A stretch of DNA of 64,000 bases from Nemophila menziesii (lineage: Eukaryota; Streptophyta; Magnoliopsida; Boraginales; Hydrophyllaceae), in assembly GCA_029959085.1 (NCBI GenBank), contig JARWIR010000018.1, positions 18,413,001-18,477,000 on the forward strand, in the 5' to 3' direction. Position numbers and translations under genes: made by a program. Under the pieces are notes generated by a model that made no database searches, had not been told where the DNA came from, and was given only the letters and a program-made list of their open reading frames with translations. This document shows positions 33,726 to 45,411 of the stretch, piece by piece; positions within the stretch are counted from its first letter, which is position 1, and each line of letters starts with the position of its first letter.

Positions 33726-34089
33726 AATTTGGTCTCAATCATTGTTCTTATGTGATAAAATCCAGTACCCATGTTCATGACAAACAATAAGTGTTCTACA
33801 TAATATAGAACTGTCTTTAGAACAAATGGTTCTTTAGTATTTGGCAAAGGTTGACTACGAGAATTATTATTTTTTATAGTAGTTAATTTTTTATGAATGT
33901 CTCTTATAGTACCAAAGATATTGGAAAATTTTATGACATATTAGGCTACGTCATAATAGTTATGACCTGAACCATATTGTTGGCGAAGGATGTTCATTTT
34001 ATTCACTTAATGAAATCCTTTGGCTAAATTGTGGATACTGCCTAGTAATGAAAGTAATTTGATTTTTTTTTGAAAAGCTTTAAACAAAT

Positions 34090-34290
34090 GTTTCAGTATC
34101 CATTAGAATTGATTCATTCTAACATTCGTAGACTCATTGAGTAATCAAGATGTGGGTTTACTATTTCATCACCTTATACATTATTTTACACGGTTTAGTG
34201 ATATCTATCAAATTTCTTGCAAATTAGAAGCCTTGAGATGCTTCACAAATTTTTAATTAAAAAATAGAGAATCAGATAGAGAGAAAGGGT
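34090..34290 (+). pseudogene. Copia C integrase remnant
   Basis: PLELIHSNI near 34095 matches the copia integrase start (LDLIHTD). Scattered matches follow (YLSNFLQIRSLEMLHKF) with stops throughout. Position between protease and RT supports the call. Confidence 0.45.
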
Positions 34291-35304
34291 AAAACCTTGA
34301 GAAGAAACTGTGATCACGAAAATCTAATTGAGGAATTTTAAAGAAGGGTGTGATGAGAATGGGATCATAACCAAGTTTATGATTATTTCACATGCCATGA
34401 CATGGAATAGTAGGTAAAAGGAGGAATGTAATTCTCCTGATTAAGGTGTATGATTGCTCAAATCAATCTGTCAATATATGTTTGGAAGATAAGTTTTGAT
34501 TTATACTCATATACTTATTCGTGTACCCACAAAGTTACTTCCATGAACTCCGTACGGACTATGGACAAAAGAAATATGACCTTTCATACTTGATCTCCTG
34601 GGGGTTGGTATGTTTGTGACTTATCCAATGAGTATGGAAAGTTGGGTCACAAAAGGTAAGAATGATTTCCTTGGAAGATGTTCAAATACTCTTATGGATA
34701 TATGTTAAAGGTTGAACATAATGATGGAATGTGTTAAGACTGAGTTACACGATGTTACATTTGGATAGTAATGTTTGTCCTAAATAAAGGTGTAGTTGTT
34801 GAATATCTCATTTTACATGAATTTAATGAGGTTGAAAAATATGTATGCAATTTAAATGTGTTACTAGATAAGGTACCACAAGCACGAGGAAGGCAAGATC
34901 GCATCAATTTTGTCTCGAAATAAATTATTGCATCATCTAGTGAATTTGTTTCACAATAACTTCACCTAGAAGGAGTCATCGAGAGATATTTTTTTGTTTT
35001 TGATTTAAGATCCATGATAAATCTGTATGATATATCCATAAGACAAAGACGAACTTTAGAGAGTACATGAACTCTTCATATCCCACTAGGAAATATGGAG
35101 ACAATGAAGAGAAATCAATTCAGAAAGTTGGTTGATCTTCCCAAGGACACAAAGTGATTGAGAATAAATAGATTCTTGAAATGAGAAGAAAACTAGACAC
35201 TTCATTTGAGAGGTACAAATCTCGTCTAATGGCAAAAAGGCTATATTACAAGGAAGAAATTGTTTTCGGGATAAACATTTTTTTTGTTGTTAAGAGATTT
35301 ACCT

Positions 35305-35640
35305 CAATTGGTTATATACTAGCTGTTGTGGTGCACCTTGATTATAATTTTCACTAGATGGATGTCAAAACTATATTTCTCAGTGGAGAATAAAATAAAA
35401 AGGATAAATTTAATGGAACAATATTTAGATATGATGTTAAAGGACAAGAAAATACATTTTGTAGATTGAAGAAACCAATTTATGGTCTTTAACATACCCA
35501 AGACAGTGATTTTATGAGATTCATGATTCATTTTAATCACTAGTTATTGGAATGATATGTGAAGATCGCTTGGTCTACATATCAAAAGTTCCATAAGAAA
35601 AGTTTGTGAATTTATCTCTTTATGTAGATGATATGCAACA
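35305..35640 (+). pseudogene. Copia C reverse transcriptase remnant
   Basis: MDVKTIFLSGE near 35360, FCRLKKPIYGL near 35460 and YVDD at 35621-35632 are the three successive RVT_2 landmarks, with stops between them. RNase H text (PWSSKKQTYI) follows near 36283. Confidence 0.7.
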
Positions 35641-36844
35641 AGTTAGGAATGACACGTGAGTTGTCAAACTTAAGGAGTTGTTATATTTCATTTTTGTTGA
35701 TGTGAAAGGTATGAGAAATGCGATTTCTGTTTTTGATGTTATGATTCTTAAAGAATGTTTAAATTTTTGTTGTCCATATCTCAAGAATTATACATCAAGA
35801 ATATGCGTGAACACTTTTACATGACAGACTTTGATGTCATTAACACTCCAAATAACTGTGAGCATAAGCTATAATCTTCTTATATGTCCTAGTACTTCAT
35901 AGATGAAACAAAAAATGTCAATAATTCCATATTAGTCATTACAGTACCAATAATAATATTATGTATGTCATGATGTGTACTAGGCCATGAATTTTGTTAT
36001 ACTTTGGGTTTAGTTATCCATTTGTCAGTGATGTTTACTAGACCAGACATTAGTTATGTCGTGTGTTTAATTAGTCTATTTTAAATGAAATTATGGGCAT
36101 AAGTATTGAAAACCTGAAATATGAGCAATGAGATGCCTTAAAAGGATTAGGGCTCATGCTATATGTTTTCAAATAGTATATTTACACCTAAAGTATATCT
36201 GTATGTTAATTGGTTTAACAAAATGGATGAGTGTAAATGTCTTTAGGTTGTGTATTCTTGTTGAAAGATAATGCTATATCCATGGAGTAGTAAGAAACAA
36301 ACCTATATATTTCTATGTCCATTGTGAATGTTGAGTTTGTGTCTTACTCAACTAAAATTTAAAAGATTTGTTTTGTTTAAAAGTTTGTTTTTACTTTTAT
36401 GATTCTCAAGTGATAGTGGGAGTCTAATTTTGGAATACTGTAATAGAGAAATGGAAATGCCTTATGTGATGGGCACATAGTATTATAGTATAACCAAATA
36501 TATTTATATAAAGTATATCATGCTAATAGACATTATTGCACATAAGAATATGAATTTGCAGTTAATACTCATATGTGATATTCTTGTGAATATATTTTTG
36601 AAACTTATTGCAAGTTATGCAATTCCAAATCATGTTGGATCTATATATTGTTATGTATACTGCAAAATAATGTGCAATACTATACTTACATTATTGAGTG
36701 GTAATATATATATACACGTATGGATAAGTATGTCAGATAGACTATGATTAACCTTCTCACACGGGCAATCACCTTTGGCATTAGAGGATGCGCAAGGATG
36801 AGACTAACTCATGTAAAAGAGTAACCCTTCATGTAAATAACGTG

Positions 36845-36988
36845 AGTTACGAAAGTTACCTTAACAGATGTTAAGATGAGATCACAAACATGTAGGTGAA
36901 TATTTGACTTATTTGATAGACTTTTACGCTTATTTGGTCATATTGCACTTTCTCCCCTTGGAAGTAGACTATTTGCATTTTTAGAACT
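36845..36988 (+). repeat. LTR4, left part (before element 2)
   Basis: From about 36918 the sequence aligns with the element 1 LTR (tagactttt, then tatttgcatttttag against tttctagcaatttta). It is cut at 36988 by element 2 and resumes at 46941. The first 70 bp match poorly and no TG start or target duplication was found. Confidence 0.55.
36984..36988. repeat. Target-site duplication of element 2, left copy
   Basis: GAACT before the left LTR, repeated at 46941-46945 directly after the right LTR. The perfect duplication shows that element 2 integrated as an ordinary retrotransposon copy despite its missing polymerase. Confidence 0.93.
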
Positions 36989-38541
36989 TGATGTCTCCTC
37001 ATTTGTGATAGATTAATGTTAAGATGAGACATCATTTTTAGTGATTTAGAAGTCATAATAGTCGATTTTCTAGAGAAATAGTGCACTTTCCTATTTTGAG
37101 TCTTGATTTGTAGAATTATTATTTTTAGAGCATATTGGGTTTAATTGTTTATTTAGTGTGTAGCTTTAAAGATAATTATGGAGTTTAATTAGATTCCAAG
37201 TCAAAGATTACAACTTATGGAAAGAGATTTGCATGGTAATTGGAGATAAGGAAACAAAGGCTAAAAAGATGGAAAAGGAAAAGCTGCCTAATCTAGGATT
37301 CTGCAGTACACGCCTAAAGAAGTGCTATTCTACCTAAGAAATAGGCCGATTTTTGTAATTTCCTTCTTTAAGGACAAAGATAATTCTGTTGCGATTTTTT
37401 TGGTATCTTATGGAACTCAAACCGACCAATAACGAAGAAGATATGCTCAAAACGGTCCAGCAGTGTTTATCTTTATTTCCATACGAATTTGAGTTGGGCT
37501 AGAAGTCCAATACCTTACCTCTTCCTCAAGAAAACGAATTAGGTCTTCTAAACACCTATAAATACACCCTTATATCACTTGTAATTCTACCCTATTAATC
37601 CTTGCTTAGTTGAAAACCTTATAATTATTTCTTAGTCATTGTAGAGAGCAAGATGATGTCTTTTGTAATTTCTTTTAGTTTATTTCCTTCAGGTATGAAC
37701 TAAACTCCCCATAGCTTGGGTTTTGCATAATGTATAATCTATGAATTCTAATTCTTCTATCTAATTTTCTTTGGGAATTATATGTTTTAATTTGATATTA
37801 GCTTCTTACTTAATATTTGTTTATGTGTTTTGATTTAATGTCTTTCCTAGAACTGATCACTTTAGGATTGTTTTAATAGTAGTTAGATGGTCTCCTTGAC
37901 AGGGTGTTTAACTATTGAACCACCACATAATGTCTAGTGTCGATATTAGTTCTGAAAAAACATGATTCTAACTAGATAGTCACTACGGTTTGTTTTAACC
38001 ACCATATCACCAAGATTGCAGTATTTGCTTAGGCCCTTAGTGGCTTTTGATAACCCTAAGATAAAACACTTCTTGGTTGTGCTGTAGCCCCCTTAGTCGC
38101 TCTTAAGGTCTAAGGTATGGGAATTTAGAATCCTAACTAAGTATACCAAGAGCTAATATTCTCCCTTATGAACTAGATTTATAGATAGAATTAGAAGGAT
38201 TAGTGCATACTAGCAAAACCTGAGCTATACTTCTCATCTCATATTTCTTATCTTTTATTTTATTGTCTTTATTTTCCTTGTTTTAATTAGTTTTAATTCT
38301 TAATTTTCGAAATCTGTTCCCTTTAATTTACTCTTTTCTAATTATTTACTTTTACTCGATATTCCTACTCACGCGATTAACACACTTAAGTCCCTGAGAA
38401 CGAACTCAACTTACTAACTAAAACTTGCATACGTCCTGTAATACTTGCAGTACTGTGCCTGTCTAGGGTGAGAGTGCGTAGTTTCTTGACTTAATTTTAT
38501 CTTATTTTTATCTTATTTTTATCACACCCTAGGCACCACCA
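36989..38541 (+). repeat. Element 2 left LTR
   Basis: 1,553 bp, TGATGTCTCC...GCACCACCA. Terminal inverted repeat TGATGTCTC (36989-36997) / GAGACATCA (37026-37034). TATAAATA at 37557-37564. It is 24 bp longer than the right LTR, mainly through an 11-bp tandem copy (cttatttttat) near 38510 and a 13-bp stretch near 37575. Confidence 0.93.
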
Positions 38542-38547
38542 AGTTTT

Positions 38548-38565
38548 TGGCGCCGCTGCCGGGGA
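38548..38565 (+). other. Primer binding site, tRNA-Asp type, element 2
   Basis: TGGCGCCGCTGCCGGGGA, identical to element 1 including its single mismatch to plant tRNA-Asp, six bases after the LTR. Confidence 0.88.
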
Positions 38566-38702
38566 CTTGTGTCTCGTTAGCGTGTGGGTTATCTATTTCG
38601 AGTAGTAGTTTTTAATTAGTTTTTACTTTTCAGTTTTTAGCTTAGTTTTATGTTTTCCAGATTTACGCTTGTGGTTTGCTTTAGTCTTTTTCAGGATTCA
38701 CA

Positions 38703-39961
38703 GTGTTTAATTCTTGGCCTCCTTTATCGGAGTCTGAGAGGAGCTTCAGACCTTACAACAAACGAGTTCGTGAGGAGAGAGCCTTGAGAAGAGTAATGGC
38801 AGCCCAACTAAATCCACCACTTGGAGGGGTTCAACAAGTTCCTCCCCTTTGTGCTCAAGATCCACCACTCGCTGGACAAGAAGGTCAACAACTACCAGTA
38901 GGAGGAGGTAATGGGCAGAATAACCAGAACAATCAACAGAAACGATTTGAACAAGACCTACCTGGCCTTAATGTACCATTCCATGTGCAACCCATCGGTT
39001 ACCGCCCTCCAGAGATTCTGAATATCAAATTTAGACCCGATCCGGGTATGCTCAGTCAATTTGAAAGTTCGGACTCTATACTGGTACAGTAATACAAGAT
39101 CCGGTAAAAGCGATTCAGAAGTTCATGCAGATTTGTGATGCCTACATTACTCCGGGCATTACACGCGAGCAACTGTATTGTCATATGTTTTCGTTTTTCT
39201 TGACCGGAAGAGCTAGCGATTGGCTAGAAAGACAACCACATGGAACCATTCATTCTTGGAGAGAACTTCAAGCTGCGTTCTTTAACCGTTTTTATCCGAA
39301 GAGCATGAGACTCAAAGATCAAGCCGAGTTTGCAAGATTTTGCCAAGAAGATGGAGAAACAGTGGGAGAAGCATGGACAAGGTTTCAAAAAAATTTAACT
39401 AGATGTCCGCTCCATGGTTATACACCTGCTCTACAACTTGCTATGTTCTATGAAGGTCTTAATGATAAAGGTAGAGAGAAGGTGGATAACATTGGAAAGG
39501 GTAATTTTGTGTCCATGAATCACAATGAAGCTTCCGAGGTTTTGGAAAATATTATGGAACAAGAAAGAAGTTGGCCTTCAACGCGAGCAAAAACCAGAGG
39601 AACGCTTCGTCTAGATGCAGAAACTGCGAACTCAGCTCAAATATCCACTTTAGAAAATCAAATCAAAGAGCTGAAAATAGAAATGGAAAAGAATTTAGCC
39701 GCTACAAAAGTAGTACAAGTAGCACAAGGTTGTCAACAATGTGGAGTTAACGATCATACATGGGAAGAGTGCGAATCAAATCCGCAATCTGTTTACTTTA
39801 TATCCAACCGATGGGGTAACCGAAACCATCCGGGTATGCAGTATTCAAATCCACATGGGGCCGCCAATCCTGGTCATTATCAACCGCGCCCCCAGAACAA
39901 CTCTTTCCAACAGAGAGATCAGTACCAAAATCAATATCAGAATAGACCTGCTCCCCCATAA
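38703..39961 (+). pseudogene. Element 2 gag, broken
   Basis: The first part (38703-39092) carries the Pro/Gln-rich N-terminus; a frameshift near 39065-39090 moves the capsid domain (FMQICDAYITPGITREQLY, AGEAWTRFQ-like WTRFQKNL) to the frame ending at 39959. The zinc knuckle CQQCGVNDHTWEEC (near 39733) has all four ligands. Two in-frame stops follow (39959-39961 and 40022-40024) before the protease frame. The true start is uncertain: 38703 is a GTG, and the first ATG in frame is near 38795. Old age of the copy explains the breaks. Confidence 0.85.
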
Positions 39962-40033
39962 CAACCTGCTCAAGATGCCTATACCGATTCATTAGATCAG
40001 AAAGCCTTACCTCAGTATCCTTAAGAAGGATCT

Positions 40034-41530
40034 ATGGATAATCAACAGATAGCACAAGCTCTAGATCGTTTGACCACGACTATAAACGCTCAGGATGAAA
40101 AGGTCCGAGGACACGATGTCGTACTTCAAATGTTAAGTACTCAAGTAAAACAATTAAACGAAGTTCTAACAAATTTGGTAGAACAAAAGGAAGTAAAGGC
40201 AATCGAAGGAGGTGAAAACAATGTTGGGTTCGAAGCTTGCAAGGCTATATGCCTTGAAATTGAAGAAGCAAAAGAGGAAGTGCCGCATGCTGCCGTTAGT
40301 GCCGTGGAAGTTCCGAGTACCGAAGAAGAACCAACCAAGTCTAGCCCCGTGGAATCTGAGTGTTCTGAAGTTTATGTGGAGGACGATCAAGATAAAGCTG
40401 AATTTATACAACTACTGAGGAAGATGCAAGAAGAAATTCGATCGGTTGTGGATTATGCAGCTGAGCTGGCTAAAGAGAAAGAGGAAGAAGCCTCAAAAGA
40501 GAAATCGGAAGATGAAGTTGCACCTGATGTGCGTGAAGAAAAAGAAGAAGAGAAGGTAGAATCGCCACCTATTGTTCAACCAGTGTCATCAACTATTCCT
40601 GATACAAATCCTAAGGATGACACTGTGCTCAAGACATTTGTAGAGGCGTATCAACCTGAAAATATCAACGCCCAAATGCTTGAGATTGCGAAGAGAGGAC
40701 TTACACCGCAACAAGTTTATACGCAAGTTATTCCTGAGAAAGAAGCGAGTGTAGAGATCCCAAGAGAGAACCTAAGGGTTTCGAGAAGTAGTGAGAGAGA
40801 GCTACCAACAAAGCTTAAGGATCCGGGAAGTTTCAACCTTCCTATTCAATTACATGGTATGCTCAAGGTGAAGGCGATGTACGATGTGGGTTCTGGTGTG
40901 AATCTTATGCCTAAGTCCGTGTTCGAGAGACTTGGACTTCAGAAATCAGAGAAAACTCCAGTGAAGTTGCAGTTTGCTGACAACTCAGTGAAGAGGACAT
41001 GGGGAACAGTGGAGGACGTCTTAGTCCGTGCAGGTAATATCGCCATCCCTACTGACTTTGTTATTCTTGAGTTTGATACAGATAAGCAGGTTCCGATCAT
41101 ACTTGGATGGCCTTTCATGGCCACAAGTCAAAGTGTGATCAACTTCCAAAAAGGGACCATCACCCTTCATGCAAAGAATGTATCCGAGACCTTCTATGTC
41201 TTGGGTAAGAAACCAAGGAAGTTAGATCCCACCGTTCCTGTCATCCACAGCCTTTCACATCACAAAGTCCCTCCTGAGGAGATCCACTTAAAACCTGTGG
41301 ATACTGAGCCAAACATTGAGTTTGGGGTTGGCCATGAAGTTCTATGGAAAGCTCACAAACGCGAGAATAGGCCACGAAGTTTCAAAGACTCGTGGATGGG
41401 ACCATTCATTGTCACTAAGGTTGTTTCAGCCAAGGTGATAGAAATTCGCCCCAAAACTGGGGTCAAGCGCAGATTAGTGGACGTTCATAGCCTTACTCGT
41501 TGTTGGGGAGGCTATATTCGCAAATCTTGA
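40034..41530 (+). CDS. Element 2 protease fused to integrase C-terminal tail
   Basis: An open frame of 498 codons in the same frame as the capsid domain. Residues 1-250 are a Lys/Glu-rich linker. The aspartic protease fold follows, with [16 protein letters not shown] (near 40878) and IILGWPFMAT (near 41098). The catalytic motif reads DVGSG where element 1 has DLGAS, so Asp is kept. Directly after (about 41190) comes the integrase C-terminal tail, HEVLWKAHKREN and WMGPFIVTKV, aligned with [10 protein letters not shown] and [10 protein letters not shown] of element 1. RT, RNase H and the integrase core are missing, about 2.9 kb, without breaking the frame. A protease-plus-tail protein may have been retained, or the open frame may be chance. 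Confidence 0.82.
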   Translation: MDNQQIAQALDRLTTTINAQDEKVRGHDVVLQMLSTQVKQLNEVLTNLVEQKEVKAIEGGENNVGFEACKAICLEIEEAKEEVPHAAVSAVEVPSTEEEPTKSSPVESECSEVYVEDDQDKAEFIQLLRKMQEEIRSVVDYAAELAKEKEEEASKEKSEDEVAPDVREEKEEEKVESPPIVQPVSSTIPDTNPKDDTVLKTFVEAYQPENINAQMLEIAKRGLTPQQVYTQVIPEKEASVEIPRENLRVSRSSERELPTKLKDPGSFNLPIQLHGMLKVKAMYDVGSGVNLMPKSVFERLGLQKSEKTPVKLQFADNSVKRTWGTVEDVLVRAGNIAIPTDFVILEFDTDKQVPIILGWPFMATSQSVINFQKGTITLHAKNVSETFYVLGKKPRKLDPTVPVIHSLSHHKVPPEEIHLKPVDTEPNIEFGVGHEVLWKAHKRENRPRSFKDSWMGPFIVTKVVSAKVIEIRPKTGVKRRLVDVHSLTRCWGGYIRKS

Positions 41531-42564
41531 CAGAGGTAACACGTCTAACTTTGAAAGACGTTAAACAAAAGTGCTGTACGGGAGACAACCCGTAGTTTTT
41601 TATGTTTTCATGTCTTTTACGTTTTTAGTTTAAGTTTATTTTAGTTGTTTTTAGTTGATAATGCATATTTGAGAAAGGTATTAGTGTTTTTGGTGTGTAG
41701 GAATTGGAGAAATCGAGTTAGGGACGCGAGGAAAAATTTTCGGGAGCGAAGTTTTGACCTGCGCGGACTACCCCCTAGTCCACAGGTATGCACCGCAGGG
41801 TCAAAACCCGTACCACGGGTGGAGCCACGGGTCGTGTCCAGAACCGAGAAAAAATTGACCCGCGGACTACCCCCTATACCGTGCCATGGTCCGCGAGGTC
41901 AAAACGCGTGCCACGGGGTAGGTCCACGGGTATTTTGACGTGGAAAGCTACAGAAGGCGCGGGGTACCCTCCGGTGTACCGCGCCATGGTCCGCAGCTCA
42001 AAAACACGTGCAACGAGGTTGTACCACGGGTATTATTCAGTGGGTAAAAAGTTTCGACCATCAGATGTCGCGGTGTACCCCGCGGTACACCCCATGGTCT
42101 GCACCATGGTCCACACGAGCCGCCAGAGAGAGAAAAGAAAGGGATTCAAGTTATGAAAGAGGTATTGAGCTCATTAATCCGAATTTATTAAAACTAAAGC
42201 CTCTTTCTCTTCTCCAAAACTCTCCTAACTCCATTGAAGCTCATAAAAAACCTTCACCAATCACCAAAACACTACCCAATCATCAAGAAAAACACATCAA
42301 ACCTTCTCTCCATATCATTACAAGAGAGAATCAAACACCCAATCTTCACCAAATCCATTCAAATTGAAGAATCAAAGAGCCAAATTTTCAAAATTCATCC
42401 TACAATTTCTTAAATCCAAGCAAACCCATTACAAATCCACCTCACCCACATAGAGATTCATCATCAATTCACCTATCCTAAGCCAAATCAAGCTTGTTCA
42501 ACCATTAATTCACAAGTTCAAATTTCAAGGGTTGCTAAAGCTTTGAGTTGGGGGTTAATTGAAG
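41531..42564 (+). other. Element 2 spacer between pol remnant and ORF3
   Basis: Holds the GC-rich array (41763-42115), then an A/C-rich leader and the polypurine-like motif TTGAGTTGGGGGT (42543-42555) nine bases before the ORF3 ATG, mirroring element 1. The open frames across the array are repeat artefacts. Confidence 0.85.
41763..42115 (+). repeat. GC-rich tandem array in element 2
   Basis: Four degenerate units begin at about 41763, 41862, 41957 and 42069 (95-112 bp), each with gcgg-tacccc, ccatggtccgc, caaaacncgtgcca and tccacgggt blocks. Words such as ccgcggtacacc and gtaccacgggtg are locally self-complementary. It occupies the same place as the unrelated array of element 1. Confidence 0.82.
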
Positions 42565-43761
42565 ATGACTAATAGAACAACAATTTTAGCTAACAAGAGG
42601 GAGGTGAAGAGTAACAAGGGATTGGATTTAAACAAGAAGAAATCAATTGACAAAGGTGCTAGTTCTAAATCAAAGGGTAAAGATAAAGTTGAGAAAAGTG
42701 GGATACCTTTGTTTGATCGTAATGGTAAAAAGCTTTACTTTTATGCAAAGGAGAAAACACAACCTCAACAAGATCTTGCACCCAAAGAGAAAGAGGATAC
42801 TTCAAGGGCCTTGAAAGCTTCTGCAGAGAAACAATTGAAAGAACTACCGTTTGCTTATGAGAAAGTATTCAAGGAAGAAGTTGGTACAGGAGAATACGCG
42901 AGATTCTTAGAGCTTGGTGAGAAATTGGGTTGGTCTACGTTCATGGTAAGACGTTCGGAATTATGTCATGAGTTAGTTTTGGAATTCTATTTAGGCCTCT
43001 TTAGCCGAGATAGTAATTGTGTTCCGATTAGAGGAAAGCTAGTTCCTTTGACAGTTGAGGAGATTAGAAACCACTTCAAGTTTAAGAAATTGAAAGGTTA
43101 TTGAAAATTTGAAGAAGCAGTTGCTAAACGAAAAATATTTCACGAGGAATTACTTTTTGAGCATGTATTAGACAAAGAGAAAGTGCAATCACATAAGGGA
43201 GAATTGAAGGCACCTTGGCCTTACAAATATCTTCAAGCAGATGCGAGAATTTGGCACAATTTCATTGTCCCTAATATCTTTGGGAACACACGAACTTTGG
43301 ATGTGACTATGAAGTATGCTCTACTTTTGGACTGTATTTTGAGAGGAGAAGAAGTTGATGTGGCACAGTTGATCTATGAGGAGGTGATGCGATTCTCGGT
43401 CTCTCCTAAATCAGTTTATAATGTTAAATTTCCTACTATGATCACGTGTCTTGTGCGAAAAGAGAATGTAGTATTGGGTGAAGAAGAGAAACTCGAGTTT
43501 AAAACGATTTATATTGATAATGCTTGGATCAAGGATATCTTTCGAAGAGCGGGTTCTACGCAAGTCTCGAAAGAAGAAAAGGAGCAAAATTGGCAAGAGA
43601 AAATGGAGGAGCATTTAACGAAATTCGAAGCAGCTCAAACTTCCTTAGTCAATGATGTGGCACAAATCAACGCTAATCAAGTGCACATCATGAAACTCCT
43701 TGAGCAATTAACGAAAGGTCCAGCAATTCCAACCTTGGATATCAATGATGCGAGGCAATAA
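42565..43761 (+). pseudogene. Element 2 ORF3, one stop codon
   Basis: Starts with ATG 42565 (MTNRT, identical to the element 1 ORF3 start). A TGA at 43102-43104 is the only interruption; the same frame runs on to 43761. Basic N-terminus, then LGWSTFMVRRSELCHELVLE, ARIWHNFIVPNIFG and LLLDCILRGEEVDVAQLIYE, each with a counterpart in element 1 (FGWRELQERKLEF, AKVWSRFIIPTFFG, FVIKCILEEKPFDVAKIIYD). The C-terminus is helical and charged (about 43570-43720). Coding constraint seems stronger here than in gag. Function unknown. Confidence 0.82.
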
Positions 43762-43849
43762 GCCCCGAGAGTATGTTCTCTTTCTTCCTTACCATTTCTG
43801 TAAATATGCCTATCTGCTAATTTTAATTTCTGTTTTTCGAGTATTTTTC

Positions 43850-43869
43850 GAGTCGTGGGGACACGGCTC
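43850..43869 (+). promoter_or_regulatory. Conserved post-ORF3 RNA hairpin, element 2
   Basis: GAGTCGTG-GGGA-CACGGCTC. Same loop as in element 1; one stem pair becomes U-G. Located 88 bases after the ORF3 stop. Confidence 0.65.
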
Positions 43870-44638
43870 ATTTTTGAGTTGGGGGTGTGGGGATTCGTTG
43901 TCTCTCATCTCCATTTTTCTGTTTTTAGGTAGAAATTAAAATTTTTGATACATGGGAATTAGATGTAGAGTGTGTTTAATAGCTTGAAAGCATAAGCTCA
44001 GTGAATTAATGATAGTAAGTAATATGTTTATGAGCTATGTATTTGTATGCTTTGAGTATTTGCAGGAAAACACACGTTGATAGTAAAGAAAAGATTAGTG
44101 AGCAATGCGATAGAAAGTATGTTCGATCTCAGGGAACCTTGAAAGTGTGTAGGCCTTGAGATCCAAGCTAGTTGAAAAACCATTTGATGAAAGTGCTAAA
44201 GGTAAGAAAATAACGAAATTACATAGTGTAGAAAGTGATTAAGGCGGTTCTTTCATATTTGAAGCCTTTGAAGCCTTTTTATACCTTCTCACCTTGTGAT
44301 TTTTGATTTATATGCTATATCCTTCTCAGCCCCTTCTAGCCTTTCTAAAGCCTTTTTTTTGAAACACGTTATAAGCCATATCCCTTTAGATTATAGGACT
44401 TTTCCATATGACCCGCACTCGAATCGCGATGCATAGACAGTTGTTTTAGAGCTTGAGTTTGGGGTGGTGGGTCCACCATTATGGGAATTGTTATTGGGTT
44501 GGGATTTTTGAGCTTATTAATTGTGCTTTGTGCTTTATATTGATGATGATTCACAGATTTTTATTGTAACCCTTTGCCTGGGTAATAGTGAATGAAAAAG
44601 AAGCTACGAGCTAAATTTTCCAACAAGGGCATTAAAAG

Positions 44639-44641
<3 letters not shown>

Positions 44642-44713
<72 letters not shown>
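44642..44713. repeat. AT dinucleotide microsatellite
   Basis: About 36 uninterrupted AT repeats in the element 2 3' region; likely polymorphic and prone to sequencing or assembly length error. Confidence 0.95.
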
Positions 44714-44717
<4 letters not shown>

Positions 44718-45396
44718 AAATAGTGTGATATCTCAACATTAAAAGAGAGTCATAGCTTGAGAAATTGAATTGAAAAGAAAAGAAAATATATATATTCGGA
44801 CCGGCAAAGTGGATTTTTATGTGAACATCTTAAGCTTTAATTCGGGTTATTGGGGATGCTAAATTATGCATCAAGGAGTTCATTGGGTTGAGTGAGAAAC
44901 GTTTTATGAGAGTAACTCAAGCTCTAGGACGATTCGTTGATGGCTAGTGAGGAGAGAGCCAAAAGCTCACTCCAAATTATCCAAATATACTATCATACCG
45001 TCCCTAAGCCTACATTACAACCTTAAAGACCTTTTGATTCTTTGCTATGTAATTTAGAAGTGATTGAGCCATTAGAGATTAGTTGAGTGGATCTTTGAAT
45101 ACTAGTGAAGTTAGATAAACAATCTATAGCTCTCTTGGGGAACTGAGTAAAGTCCCAATCCTTCTTACATTGCGAAACTAATCTGATCTTGAATTCAAGC
45201 CGTGTTGACTGTGGATATGAGAAGTGTACAGGTATGTAGTTTATGAATATTATTGCATGAAATTTTCTGATTTATGTGCTTTAGGTTTATTCTATATATT
45301 CTGCTATGCTTTTTCCCATTGTGTTGAGAATTTTATAAGTGTGTAGTTATAGACTTCCCTTTGTTTTTATCTTTATTGTATCGGGATGATACAACT

Positions 45397-45411
45397 TTGA
45401 GTTGGGGGTCT
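45397..45411 (+). other. Polypurine tract, element 2
   Basis: TTGAGTTGGGGGTCT directly before the right LTR; same as in elements 1 and 3. Confidence 0.9.

Larger units (their letters stand above)
30230..36840 (+). mobile_element. Copia C: ancient degraded Ty1/copia element
   Basis: No frame of useful length survives, but copia landmarks appear in plus-strand order: primer site (30490), protease (32714), integrase (about 34090-34290), RT (about 35305-35640) and RNase H (about 36280). The ends are approximate. This is the oldest element in the window, judging by stops every few codons, and it was later hit by a Mutator-type MITE. Confidence 0.65.
43762..45396 (+). other. Element 2 structured 3' untranslated region
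   Basis: Non-coding counterpart of 10658-12110: hairpin 43850-43869, motif copies at 43874-43886 and 44453-44465, CCATATGACCCGCACT at 44404-44419, GTAACCCTTTGCC near 44566, a long AT microsatellite, CCGGCAAAGTGGA near 44801 and the AGTGAG/CTCACT stem at 44946-44971. Confidence 0.75.

Noticed and set aside
42179..42367. Open frame downstream of the element 2 array as a gene
   Set aside because: It spans array and leader, with low-complexity composition and no counterpart in element 1.
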